From Polytrichum commune (lineage: Eukaryota > Streptophyta > Polytrichopsida > Polytrichales > Polytrichaceae): 64,000 bases of DNA. Of the stretch, positions 23,251 to 34,904 are shown in pieces (the stretch's first letter is position 1; each line of letters opens with the position of its first letter). The translations under genes and the position numbers were made by a program. The stretch is taken from NCBI GenBank assembly GCA_950295325.1, contig OX485803.1:34983554-35047553 (forward strand). The letters run 5' to 3'. Below the pieces are notes generated by a model. It did not search any database and was not told the origin of the DNA. It saw nothing but the letters and a program-made list of their open reading frames with translations.

Positions 23251-25150
23251 TGTTTTGGCTATAGCTTGTTCCTACTAGTAACATGAAGTTAATTATTAGA
23301 AAATTGATTCTAAAGACATCCTAAAACTAAATGTATTGTAAATGAAAGGCTATAAGCGGTTGCCAGCGGGTGTCATCCTGCCGAAGAAGTCTGGCTATAA
23401 GGAGGGATGCTCTGATGAGATAGACAAATCATTTTGAATAAAGCACGAGTAAATTGAAATTGTATCGAAGCAATTGTGTTGAGTGATAAGAGGTCAAACT
23501 CAAGCCACTGGAATTCGTGAAGGTTATGGCCATGATAAAATTAGCCGCATAAGCAGCCGTGTGATCAAGAGAAATTGAGATGTTAGGACATGACCTTAAT
23601 TGCTCTGTGTTATTTGGCCATAGCGAGAGTCATGTGATACTTTAATAGGCTATAAGAGTAACAACTAAGATAAATTGGATATTAACCCAACATATTGCAA
23701 ACGAGTTAGAATATAATGGTGTAAGATTATCAGTTAAGATGTAGGCTAATAATAATCAATGAAGTTTATAGCATAAACCTAAGTAAAACAAGTAATATTT
23801 CCACAACATGATAAGGTGACTAAGTAGATCAACCATAAACAAAGAGAAATAAGTGCATAGAGAGAGAGAGAGAGAGAGAGAGGCACAAATTCACAATTAC
23901 CTTGAGAGCAGTATAAGTGAATGAGAACAATAATAAGTGAATGGGAGAACAATATAGGACCGATTGCTTAGCAAGGTTAGAGCAACTTGACCTTGTCATT
24001 TGGCTTTATGAAATTGCTTGTTGTCTGATTAATCTTAGGAGGTGATGTGATCACATATACAAATTTATGTACTATAAGGTGATGATTACATGTTTGAGAC
24101 ACCAAACTTTACCTTCATATGAAAATGGTGGCTACACTCTTTTGAGCATGTTTTGCTGAATCGTGAGTAAACTTAACTATAGCCTATTTTTCTTTGATTA
24201 CAATTCACATTTGCTAGATGTTTAATCAAACAACACACACATGAGAACACAAAGGTTAATTACAATAGAGAAAACCCAATTACAATATTATTGCTCCTGA
24301 AAAAGAGGATACAAGACTATTTGCCAAGCTTTTGAGCTTCACGATTGAGTTAAAGAATGAAATCAAAGCGATAGAAGTCCATACGCACCTAGGATGGAAA
24401 TCACACACAATAGAAGAAGCACAATCTCAGGGTGATCACACCTCCTTTCGTTTCATAACCACGTGCGATAATGGGGTATTTAATGGGAGGATATTTGTGC
24501 ACCTCTAAATATATTTTCCCTCCTTATTTCCAGATAAAAAACTACTTTGATTTTTTTTAGCACCCTATATCTATTTGTAATTGTTTAGAATAACAATTTA
24601 AAAGTGCATGAGGTGTATGCCTATGTTACACAATGATCTACAAGTTGATTAACATGCAAACAAATGACACTTAACATTAGTATGTTCAAGAATAGCTTCC
24701 ACTTGCTTACTGAAAGGCAAACATATGACACTTGCCATTAGATTACTCAATAATATCTTCCCCTTACATACTAAAACGCAAAACCAACGTCTCAAGTATC
24801 CCAATGTGCTACACTAAATGTCATAATCTAAATAATTTTTCACTTCAAAAATTTATTTATGGTGACGAATGACACAATATCATATTGGAAATTCGCCTTC
24901 GCCGACGTGGCACTTTGAGGCCTTTAGGCATCTAGTTTAGGTCCTTCGCAAACAGTGTACGTGACACTGAATACCATAAATGGCGTAGAATGGCAATGAT
25001 ATAAAAACCTCTTAATAAGGTTTCCCTTCGTGGCAAGTTGGCCATTGACTGACAAGTACAGTGCAGCTGCCTGCCATGTTGAAGGCCAGGTTGACCGTCA
25101 ATAACAAGGCTTCATAAACACAAGATCATTCAGCCTATAACAAATTGACT
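23251..25150. other. AT-rich stretch with one AG microsatellite
   Basis: No gene recognised. An (AG)12 tract lies at 23859-23882. A slightly GC-richer patch at about 24890-25120 holds no frame or inverted end that I can support. Confidence 0.4.
23859..23882 (+). repeat. (AG)n microsatellite
   Basis: Twelve uninterrupted AG dinucleotides. Confidence 0.97.
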
Positions 25151-25159
25151 ACCAATATA

Positions 25160-25575
25160 CCCTATCCTCCGTAATGTCACCTTCTCTAATGTCACCCCCT
25201 CTCTAATACCCTAAAACCCTAGGGAACGGATGTGCTCAGTCACTTCAATCACATGTTCTGTATTGTCACATTTTCCTCTCATAATTCATGGATTTCGACA
25301 TTAAAATAATCCATCATAGAAATAAAACCACACACTCGTATGTACCACATTGTCATCATTGTCATTATTGTCATAATTGCAATATCAACTATCATGTTAT
25401 TTCATAATGCCACATGCTACACTAATTCTTTATTAATGCGCATCCATGTTACATTGCAAACGCCCTTTATACCACATGCACCTTGGTTGCCACATGCGTG
25501 ATATTAGGGAGGTTAGAGTGTATTTCTAGAATATGATAACGTTGAAGATACTACAACGTAATGAAAAATCATATT
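25160..25575 (+). repeat. Dispersed repeat, copy 1 (partner at 56190)
   Basis: Blocks in order are CCCTAGGGAACGGATG, TATTGTCACATTTTCC, TTTCGACA..AAAATAA, ACATTGTCATCATTGT, GTTATTTCATA, GCTACACTA and GCGCATCCATGT. All recur in this order at 56190-56640. The following 25680-25900 also resembles 35780-36030. Confidence 0.75.
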
Positions 25576-27630
25576 GATAATCTTAGGCATCATTGTGGTG
25601 TAAGGTACATGGACCTTAAACAATCAATTTTAGCTCTAAACCCTCTTGCATAATATGAAACTTGCAGTTAGTGCTAATCATTTGTAGTCATTTTTGCCAT
25701 AATTTTTGTGGCTTGTATGAATATTTTACTCATTGCCAAAGTGAGGATTCTCTTTCTTATTGAATGATCATATAGTCCCTTTCCCCCCCCCCCCTCCCAA
25801 ATATGTTGACTATTGAGCTTAGAACGGCTTTTTTTTTTAGCAAATAATCCAATCTCTTTTTGAAACATGTCTTTATGGTGTGCGTTGAAGATGAGTAACC
25901 AAATTATGCTCTCTTATCTTAGATGCAAGTTACTAGCTTGGACCCATGGCTCGTTGCACTCTTGCGTGTGATTTAATATTCTGGATGAATCCAACCCAAA
26001 TTACCTAAATGACAAGATGCCACTAGGTCTAGAACCATGGAGGTTGTTCCAAGGGGAAACTATAGAGCAAACATTGCTTACAATAATTTCCATGCAACCA
26101 TATGACCATGCATGTATGCCCATGCCCATGCTCATGACCCACCATCATGCCCCATGGAGTGCTCAAAGATGAATTTTCTTTTCTTTTTTAGTGGTTTATC
26201 CGACTTTGTCCTACTGCCTAGCCATGTCACACCTCAGCTCCATGCCTACCACCTCTCCCTAGTTTTTATTATGCCCACCTTTCTACATTTGTAGTCCCCT
26301 ATCTTTCTACGTTTGTTACCTCTTTATTTTGTCATATGTTTGTGTTGGGGAAGAATTTTTGAAATATGGCCCTTTTTCTTTGGAACTCTAGTTGGACATG
26401 TGCCCATCTTTCGTAGACTCTTACCACCACCACGAGCTCCATTGTATATAGATATGGAAGTGGGCTATAAAACTATGTAAAGATAGGGAATGGCATGGCT
26501 AAATTGTGGTGTCTATGTAGAGTCATCCATTGGGAAGGAAAAAACATAGTGAAATATTTCATAACGTGGACATGACTACTTTGAGATGATTTAACTCTAG
26601 AAACAACATTAGATACCCCTAATTAGTCAAACGGGGTCCGAATGTAATAGTTTGGCCATCAAAATGTGGGGGATTTGCTTTCGCTCCCAAGGCTAGACTC
26701 TTCTTGGAGACCTAAATGACTCATGTGGTCGATATGAAATTAATCCCCCTATGTACAAGAAGTTTACAGAGAAAAACTAGTGTATACGTACTAACTGTAA
26801 GCTACAAAATGGACTGATGTATTTGTACTAAGCTTTAAACTTTAATGTGATAAATGCCTCCACTACATATACAACATATAAACCATGAATTAAACACACC
26901 TTTATTAGATATGAAATTTGATTTCGTTTTTCAGGATAAATTATTGAACTTCTTTTTCAACTATAGCATGTAACTCAACAATTGCATTAAGCAAACAAAG
27001 ACAAACACATATTAACTTAGCCGCAATTTAGAGAGCAAAACTCAAGGGACCCCATGAGCATTCCAAGAGCCTTCAGTTTGAAACACCTAGCTAGAACTCA
27101 ATATGTAAACCCTCACAATAATGGATAGGGTGGTCATTGAGGACTGTTACCATACGACAACGTTGAATGAAAACATGAATTGGATGAAACTATCACATCT
27201 ATTATCCAACATTTCTCTAAACCTTAGGATCCTCTTTGTATATCTACCTCTACATCATATATCTTAATAACCTTTTTGGATGCACACACTGGAGAAAAAT
27301 AATACCTCTTCATTATGTATACTATGTATGCTAATGCCTCAAATAATACCTCTTCTTACACTCATGTTAGTTGATATGTGGTATGAAGATTCCACTCCCA
27401 TACTTTCAATAGGGCCCCTTCATCCACGATAGATGAGTATATATAGATGCCACAAACCTTTAGCCAAGGGAGAGTGAAATTGTTGCATAGAAGTGTTTCA
27501 TGAATATTAGGTAAACTCATCTACAAGGACAATGAAAAGGTTGAGAGTTGTTCTAGGCAAATCTATATACTTTTGAAATATGTATTAATTATAAAAATGA
27601 CAACATAAATCCCGTATTAGTCGACACGTT
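25576..27630. other. AT-rich stretch, no supported gene
   Basis: It contains a poly-C run at about 25786-25796 and a copy of the dispersed ACATGTCTTT motif at about 25865. I recognise no protein frame or element end. Confidence 0.35.
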
Positions 27631-27633
27631 TTA

Positions 27634-27830
27634 TGATATTTAGTATCACTTACTATCTGGAGTTATCCATTGCTATAGTTATTTATGGAGAATGTAATAT
27701 TTTACCAAGAAAAGTCATCTATGTTCTATAATGTCAAAAAGACCTACTTCACTTTCCTTTATAAAAATTGAACTCATGAATAAGAAGTTATTGCTTCGCG
27801 TAGTTCCAAATAGTAGGTGATACTAAATAC
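27634..27830. mobile_element. Short TIR element with GATATTTAGTATCAC ends
   Basis: The left end GATATTTAGTATCACTTACT and the right end AGTAGGTGATACTAAATACC are inverted repeats of about 35 bp with few mismatches, continuing into ATCTGGAGTTA/TAGTTCCAAAT. The length is about 197 bp. The related copy is at 21444-21634. It has no coding capacity and its superfamily is undecided. Confidence 0.7.
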
Positions 27831-28311
27831 CCTAGACGCCATGAAGCCCAAGCTGTAGTTTGTGTCCTTTCCTTAAAGTGGAATTTTGTAAGTAAAGTTG
27901 AAGATCTACAAGCACATTCCCATTTACGCTCTTTGTACTACACAAAATTGCAATTACTGTGGGTGATTTTGCAGACCATTAGATCAACAACGTCATGAAA
28001 GTGTAATTAAGCATAATTAAGTATAGACATCCTCGTTTATGAATGGAACCAGAAATCGAAATTCAATACACCAAAGTAGGCACCCAATTATGCTTTGGCC
28101 TTGCGCTTAGTTACGTTTAATTATGCTTGATTACTTGTGAAAGGAGATGGCATTAGTTTTTATTATTAAAAAATGAATTAGCTAAAATCATCAGATTGGT
28201 TCAAGGTCAATTTTAAGATGACAAAGTCTCTTTCAAATGGTAAGTCACAAAACTCTCACCTCATTGCTAATGAGGAATGTCTCTTATTTTAAACTTTCCA
28301 AGGTAATTAGG

Positions 28312-28645
28312 CTGGGGGGTGGCAGTGTGTTAAAAAGCTAAGGATATAGGTGCGAACAACCACTATTTTATAGGGGGGTATTACTTTCAATTTTTTTTTT
28401 CACATGCTATCATTATGTAAATTTCTACTTTGGGTTAATAGAAAAATGGCTTGCATTACTTATAATTCCAAATTACTTATTATTCCATACCCTATAGTAC
28501 TTTAAAGATGTCCGTTTTCATTTTTGATACCCTATATTACTCTTAAGTCCATTTATAAAATTTTGCCCCCATGTTTTTAAAATACCCTATCATTTGTTCG
28601 CACGTATATTGCTACTCCAACCAATGACTACCCCCCTCCCCCGAG
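28312..28645. mobile_element. G/C-capped TIR element, copy 1, 8-bp duplication
   Basis: The element begins CTGGGGGGTGGCAGTG and ends CAATGACTACCCCCC followed by TCCCCCGAG. The inner arms share RTRCGTGCGAACAA and GGGTATT. A perfect 8-bp duplication, TAATTAGG, flanks it at 28304-28311 and 28646-28653, which suggests a hAT-type or, less likely, MULE-type mobiliser. Length 334 bp. It is nearly identical along its length to 29136-29489, which lies in direct orientation 824 bp away. Confidence 0.85.
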
Positions 28646-28653
28646 TAATTAGG

Positions 28654-29127
28654 TGCGTAAATAGTTATTGATGATTTCACTTCAAGAATGAGATATGTGT
28701 CAATCGCTTATTTACAAAGTGAAAATGAACAAATATATTGGATTTAGGGTCTTGAAGTTGCATTCAACATGGGTTTTGTGAACAAGGCGACCTACAAGGA
28801 TGAAAGGGCAATTGTATTTTGAATTTAGACGGGACAAGCATTGCTTTTTGGTTGGGTTCAAATACTTTGTTTGGAGGTTGTCAAAAGGCCGTGGGTTGCA
28901 AATTCTGACCCTTATTTTATGAAGGTAGATGAGGCTAATGTGGACACCTCTAGCTCTATGGAATCATTTAGCCAATGGGTTTGAGCAATAGAAGCTTGAG
29001 CATGTTAGCTTTTGCAAATCAAGAACAAAGAATTCGAAATCATTGAAATCAAAGTTGAAAAGGTGTTGATCTAGGCTGTGGAATCAAATATTTTCTACTT
29101 CCGAATGTGGTGTTATAAGGGGGGATT
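28654..29127. other. Unique spacer between two copies of one MITE
   Basis: Between the two elements a frame with few stops, around 28740-29060 on the plus strand, could be a gene fragment, but I recognise no family. Confidence 0.3.
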
Positions 29128-29135
29128 ATTGTATC

Positions 29136-29489
29136 CTCGGGGGGGGGGGGGGGGGGCGGCAGTGTGTTAAAAAGTTAAGGATATAGGTGCGAACAACCAC
29201 TATTTTATAGGGGGGTATTACTTTCAATTCTCTTCTTTTTTTCACATGCTATCATTATGTAAATTTCTACTTTGGGTTAATAGAAAAATGACTTGCATTA
29301 CTTATAATTCCAAATTACCTATTATTCCATACCCTATAGTACTTTAAAGATGTCTAGTGTCATTTTTGATACCCTATATTACTCTTAAGTCCATTTATAA
29401 TTTTTAGCCCCCATGTTTTAAAAATACCCTATCATTTGTTCGCACGTATATTGCTACTCCAACCAATGACTACCCCCCCCCCCTCTGAG
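29136..29489. mobile_element. G/C-capped TIR element, copy 2, 8-bp duplication
   Basis: It begins CTC followed by an 18-base G run (29139-29156) and GGCAGTGTG, and ends in a C run followed by TCTGAG. The flanks ATTGTATC (29128-29135) and ATTGTAGC (29490-29497) match at seven of eight positions. Length 354 bp. Most of the size difference from copy 1 comes from the terminal G run. Confidence 0.8.
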
Positions 29490-30276
29490 ATTGTAGCGTT
29501 CCATGTTGTGTAAGTGGACAACATCATTAGCAGTTTCTACATGGGTCATTTGCCCATGAAAAACGAGTTTAAATGCCAATATTCGATGTGCCGTGTCTCT
29601 AAAATGGTCACATGTAAGATAAAATGTTGCCAAATTGTTTTTCATTACAAAATACCACAATACAAGTTGGTCAACACCTCATGACCACATGCCACCTCCT
29701 AATTTTTCCTCCTTGGGCACAAAATGCAAGCATGTCATAGCTCGGTGAATAGCACTCCTTGTTATGGAGGATGGTGGGTGTAGTTTGACTTTTGCGTAGG
29801 TGACTAACCCAAAGTGTCAACAAGACAACTTCAGAGTGGCCCACATCCTCTTCACAATAGCTTTAATAAGGGCCGGTTTACACTATGGACCATGAAGTGG
29901 GGCCATGGTAGAGGGCCTTTTTCAATGGTCCGAGTTCACGGTCCAACTTCCATGGTCCGACTTCTTGAAAAATTAGTTTTGAAAGCCTTGGGCCCCTCAC
30001 TAGGTGTAAACCGAATGTGGACCAAGAAGAATGACCATGCACCAAAAAGTGAATGTGCTGATTATTTTAATACATGCCCAAAAAGGGTAGTTTTGAGAAA
30101 AAAATCAAGCATGACCATTCTCTTGTCTTCTCTTGGGCTTCACTTGTCTTCACTTCTTGTTAAATGTGTCGAAGGTGTGGCTTGCAAATCTTCTCACAAC
30201 AATTTTTACAAAAAGATGAGTGATTTAATTTGTACATGTTCGATGTAATTTACATGTGACATGTACCTTGTGTTGT

Positions 30277-30602
30277 CACTACACTAAATAAGATATTTAA
30301 TGTTTGATTATATTGAATGGTATTACCAACTTACCTTGCTCAACACTAATTTTCAATTCTTTGATAATTAGTGTTAAAGGATTTGCTAGAAGATATGTTG
30401 GAATTCTCTTTTATCATTGTTATTCTTTTTTCCATATCCTTACTAACACTCTATCAAAACATGTAACTTCCACAAATTACCATAGTAGGTAGTTAGTTTT
30501 GAGTTTACATTCAATGTTACTTACTTTCATAAGGTTATTGATATTTAGTGTATGTGTTTGTATTTAGTGTATCAAACACTAAATAACCTATTTAGTGTAG
30601 TA
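30277..30602. mobile_element. CACTA-terminated MITE nested in the Harbinger-type element
   Basis: The left end CACTACACTAAATAAG and the right end TATTTAGTGTAGTA are inverted repeats of about 30 bp, continuing into TTAATGTTTGAT/ATCAAACACTAAA. The interior matches the reverse complement of 58425-58775, for example GCTCAACACTAATTTTCAAT and CATATCCTTACTAA. The CACTA start suggests a CACTA (En/Spm) mobiliser. No target duplication is evident. Confidence 0.75.
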
Positions 30603-30615
30603 GAAAACTATACAA

Positions 30616-30652
30616 AAAAGAACCACAATCGTTTTCCCATTGTGGTTCTTTT
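30616..30652. repeat. Perfect 14-bp-arm hairpin
   Basis: AAAAGAACCACAAT and ATTGTGGTTCTTTT flank a 9-nt loop. It lies just outside the nested CACTA-like MITE. Confidence 0.9.
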
Positions 30653-30734
30653 GACCACCCTGATCTACAGTCGCTAAACGACTAAGATTTTTCTTTTTCT
30701 TTTTCCAGCAATAAAATTTAAACATTTTGGGGCG

Positions 30735-30787
30735 TGTAATATACCGTTGGAAAGGTATTTTGAAGACCTTTTCAACGGTATATTACA
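30735..30787. repeat. 22-bp-arm hairpin
   Basis: TGTAATATACCGTTGGAAAGGT and ACCTTTTCAACGGTATATTA, continuing CA, pair with one mismatch around a 9-nt loop. Confidence 0.85.
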
Positions 30788-31338
30788 AGACCCCAAATTC
30801 GAAACATTTTAGTTGGTAGACCAAAAAAAAAAATCTGCACTCAAATTCTTGATTTTTAGAAGTCCCATATTGTTTGATGAAACATGTGGGAGCAAGTTTA
30901 AGGGGTAGGGCATGGAAGAAGTAGTATGTCTCATGGGCTATGATATGATCTAGGCACATAGAGGGTGGACTTGCTTTTCAAGATTCTTTACATAATACAC
31001 ATGTTGAAAAGTGTGCCTTAGGAGTCTCCCCTAGTGGGAAGAGTTGTACATAAAGCCCCCCAAAAAATATCATTAAAAAAGTATTATAATGGCATCTCTC
31101 TGCCATAGCCCCTACCAAACCACCTCTTTTGCCTCACTCACCGCAAAACCCGTTGGACCATGTCAGTGCATTTACTAGGCTTTGAAAATTATATTTTGGG
31201 GACCTCGACCTCCATGGTCCCTCTGCCATTTTTTCCTAAGTGTAAACTGAAGGGGTCCCGGGACGAGTTTAGCAGCCAATCAACGCTCTTACTGTTCCCT
31301 AGTCTGACTTCATGGTCCATAGTGTAAACCGGCCGTAA

Positions 31339-33290
31339 GTCTCACTTGGCATGTTTGGAGATCTAATCAAAGTGTGAAATGCTCAAGCATGATGACATTG
31401 TGATTCAATTCACAATGTTTGCTATGTGGTAATTGTCGAGTCACCGTTTGCTTTGCTTACAGTTAAGCAATATAGGCATGTTGATACTAAGTTTTTTGGG
31501 TTTGTTGTGGAACGTTGGATGAGTCAGATACTACTTAGTAATTTCAGCGAGTGAGTGTGGTCCTTCAGCCTTGGAATCATGGAATGTGCAGCTTTACTTG
31601 CAGTAAAGCCATGGTCAAAAGACAGATTTCTTTAGGTCATTCTTGCTCTGTCTTGGAACACATGAAGAGTATGCATTTGTTGGCCTAGACTTACTTCACA
31701 TCCTTACAGTTCCATATTCTCCAAACCGGTGCGACTCCTCTCAAGAACTCCCTACAGCAAGTGCTTTCGCATGATCCATTATTGGAGCTCTCACCCCCCT
31801 TGAGCATTTAAACGGTAACATTTCTATGATGACGTTTTGCCAAGTTTACATGGGTTATGTTGTGTGGACCACACTAATAACGATGAAGCCATGTTGTAAA
31901 TATCGGGGATGCTATTGTTCACTTTTCAAAGACACGAAGTTTTTTTTCCAAACACTCGGTCATTTAGTTGCAATGGTTATTCAAGGATCAACTTCACGTA
32001 CCTTCAAGAAACACGTCACATCGAATTTTGATGGTCTCTCCTCGATTTCTTGGACTTAGGAAGCAAGTTTATGCTCTTTGGATTTGCACCCTTAATCACG
32101 CGTGCTGTGGGGGGGGGGGGGGAAGGGGCTACCTAGTGTTAAATTTTGCATCTATGTGCGACATCCAACATATTTTAAAGGGGCATTAAAAGAAATGGCA
32201 TACATTTTGAGAACCTTGTAATCACACAATATTGGGATTCAAGCCTTTTGATGGGATGGTATGTTAAGTATACATTTTTAGAGCTTCTATATCCATAACC
32301 ATATATATATATAGATACATATATAGATACATATATATAATTTTGAAAGCATGACTAGAAATGATAGAGGTATTATTTAACATGTCAATGCACAAAAACA
32401 TAGCAATAACCTGAAATTTATGTTAAGTATGCTTAGTTTCACTATGGGGATGGAAAGGGTCAATTGCACTATACATATGCCCACAATATTTACCATAATC
32501 AGGGTAGTCCAAATCTCATGTTCCACAAATCATTGGATAGGTCTTGAAGTGCATTATGGCATCATCATTTGTCATCAATAGGAGAGTTGAAGTATTTATT
32601 TCCAATGGTGGGTGAGCACTTCAAGAGGTTTATACATGTACAAGACCTAAGAACATCCCCACAAACATACCCCAACGCCGACCCCAATACCTAATAGTTT
32701 TAGGGCCTTTGGGGTGGCCACGTATCATTATTTAGTTGATTTTGTATTTTGGGTGGGACGGGAATAAACCATATTTTATTATGGAATTATGCTTTGTTTA
32801 TTCCCACAACAAGGCACCACATTTGGAAGATTGGTGTTGAAAAACTTTGGTGAAACAATGTACTGATGTTATCAAATTAGAACATATGATAGCACTTGAA
32901 TAATGCTATGCATAGTTTGGGAAGGGCTGCCAAGAAAAATCAAGGCCCAAGTATTCCCATTATGATGATTGGTAAGCCATTCATTATAATTGTTTACCTT
33001 CAAACAATTTTAGCATGTTCATACTAGTTGTGTATTCTCTCTTTGCATTGGATGATATAAAGTTCTCATCAAACCTTTTCCAAGTTGATTTTATGTCCAT
33101 GTGTCAAGAAAAAGAACCTTGCAGGGCAACAAGTTATCACTATGTACCGGAATATCACATCACACTCTATATTCACCTCATACGATTTTTAAATACCATA
33201 TGGTTCCAGACACTTTTAAGAGTTAAGAATTTTATAACTCAATATAAATGGGCTACAAGACGTGTTAAATACAAGAATAGCTCCCATCTA
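31339..33290. other. AT-rich stretch, no supported gene
   Basis: It contains a 14-base G run (32109-32122) and an ATATATATAGATACAT tract at about 32302-32338. The frame at 33015-33296 has no recognised motif. Confidence 0.35.
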
Positions 33291-33300
33291 TCATGAGTAC

Positions 33301-34338
33301 CAATGTCCAGGGAGAACCGGTATCTAGTGTAATGGCGGCTGGTTGGTTTTGTGAAAAGTCCAGTTGAATTGGGAAAGTGGAGGATGCGAAACCGGTGCTT
33401 TTAAAAAAACAACAGATTTCAACTGGCAACCATTTTGAGGAGGAGGATTTTTACCCGGATGAATTGTGAAATAGGCGGATTTCATCCGGTTTGATTCACC
33501 TAGGGTCGGATATCATATGGTTCTAGGGTTTAGGTTATGTGTTCGTTGTAGGCTTGTAGCGATTTGGTGAATGGCGGATAGGCAAAGCTTTTGCTTCATT
33601 ATTGCAATTCATTGTTGACGGCTAGTGTTTAGAATGTAATATTATACATGTGTCTATGGAAGATCTTCGTGGTGATCTTGATAACGTACTAATGGATGCC
33701 ATAGCTTTATGGAGGATGTTTAGATGGTTGTTTTCACATCCACAGAGATACCTTTCAGGGCATTTTCCTCTTGAAGGTGAAGATGAAACTGCTGATTTTG
33801 ACTCTAACGATTGATGAATTTCATTTTTGTATATAATATGGTATGTTAGGTTACTCTTTTATCATGTTGTGGCCTCATATCTAATATGAGGTTTTAAGAC
33901 CTAGGTATGATCCATGGCCATCAACTGGTTGATGGGTTATTTTAGATTCAACTCCTACTATGAATAAATTTTTGATCATTGTTGTTGTTTCTTGTATGTA
34001 ATGAATTGTTGATCATTGTTGTTGGATGTTCATATCATTACATATTATTGATGTATGTTGATATGTTCTTTGGACGTTGTTGTTGAATGATGTATGTTGT
34101 TTGTAGATATAATTTTGCTACATTGGAAAACCGGCTTACTTATCAATGCCCAAGTTTTTGGCCGGTTGTCATTACAATGAAGAGGAAATTAGCCGGCACT
34201 TGAAAAAAACAATATAGGATATTGGCTGGTCCAAATTAATGGCAACAAGTTTGCAACCGATCAAATCGTGAAAAAACGAGTAGAAGTTGTGAAGGGGCAG
34301 ATTTTAGCTGGTTGAGCTCAAAAACCTCCCGAACCCTG
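33301..34338 (+). mobile_element. Non-autonomous hAT element 1, 8-bp duplication
   Basis: A perfect 8-bp duplication, ATGAGTAC, lies at 33293-33300 and 34339-34346. The left end is CAATGTCCAGGGAG; the right end, read inward, is CAGGGTTCGGGAGG. The first and last few hundred bases are dense in ACCGG, GCCGG and GGCTGG motifs, as in subterminal transposase-binding regions. At about 33660-33815 it keeps a short decayed frame containing PQRYLSGHFP, which corresponds to SNPERYLFGAFD in the hAT relic at 41571-41810. The element matches 41225-42209 in ends and layout. Confidence 0.85.
33658..33816 (+). pseudogene. C-terminal scrap of a hAT transposase
   Basis: A frame reads LDNVLMDAIALWRMFRWLFS, then HPQRYLSGHFP and a stop. 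It lines up with LDNDFDDILTSALDLWKDVA and NPERYLFGAF at 41700-41800. It is only the extreme C-terminus, after the dimerisation region, so it cannot act on its own. The alignment between the two loci is seen; the hAT name is inferred from the better preserved copy and the 8-bp duplication. Confidence 0.55.
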
Positions 34339-34904
34339 ATGAGTACTAGAACTCCCACTTCCAAGTTTAGTATTTGTTGCTAATTCCATAACATTACTCA
34401 ACATGGTAAATGGAAAAGAATATTCCTCCAAATATTTTAGAATCTATTAGGGACTACTCATTACATCCAAAAACTTCAAGTTGGACTCAAAATGAAGGGC
34501 TCTCATATTCAAGGAAGGATCCAACAATGACTATTGCTCCAACACCATATCATTATAGTGTTTGACGAAGTTCCACAAAAATTAGAAAACGGAGTAAGTA
34601 GTGGTCTCTTAATACTAAATTTTTCATGGTCAATGTTGTACAAGTATCATCACATTTCATTTCATCCATGTCTATATAAATGGTTTTTTTCTTCTCTTTT
34701 CTTGATACCATTCAAGCACTTGCATATCATGAGAAAAAACACACATATTTGAGGCTAAGTACCATACAAAATTCGTGCCAAATTACACTCATATCAAGAT
34801 GGTATTGACTCCGTATTTGGTTTGTTATAAACCTCGCCCTAATTCTTATGTGGCAACTTCATATTGAATTTTGCATGCTTTGGTCTTGGTAGCAATTGTG
34901 CATG

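Larger units (their letters stand above)
29870..31335. mobile_element. PIF/Harbinger-type element with TAA duplication
   Basis: The left end GGGCCGGTTTACACTATGG and the right end CCATAGTGTAAACCGGCC(G) form inverted repeats that continue through GACCATGAAGT/ACTTCATGGTC. A perfect TAA duplication flanks it (29867-29869 and 31336-31338). Both ends align with the 588-bp element at 15298-15885, for example GAATGACCATGCACCAAAAA, while 30200-31060 is extra. That extra part holds a CACTA-terminated MITE (30277-30602) and two hairpins. No transposase frame is present. Confidence 0.85.
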
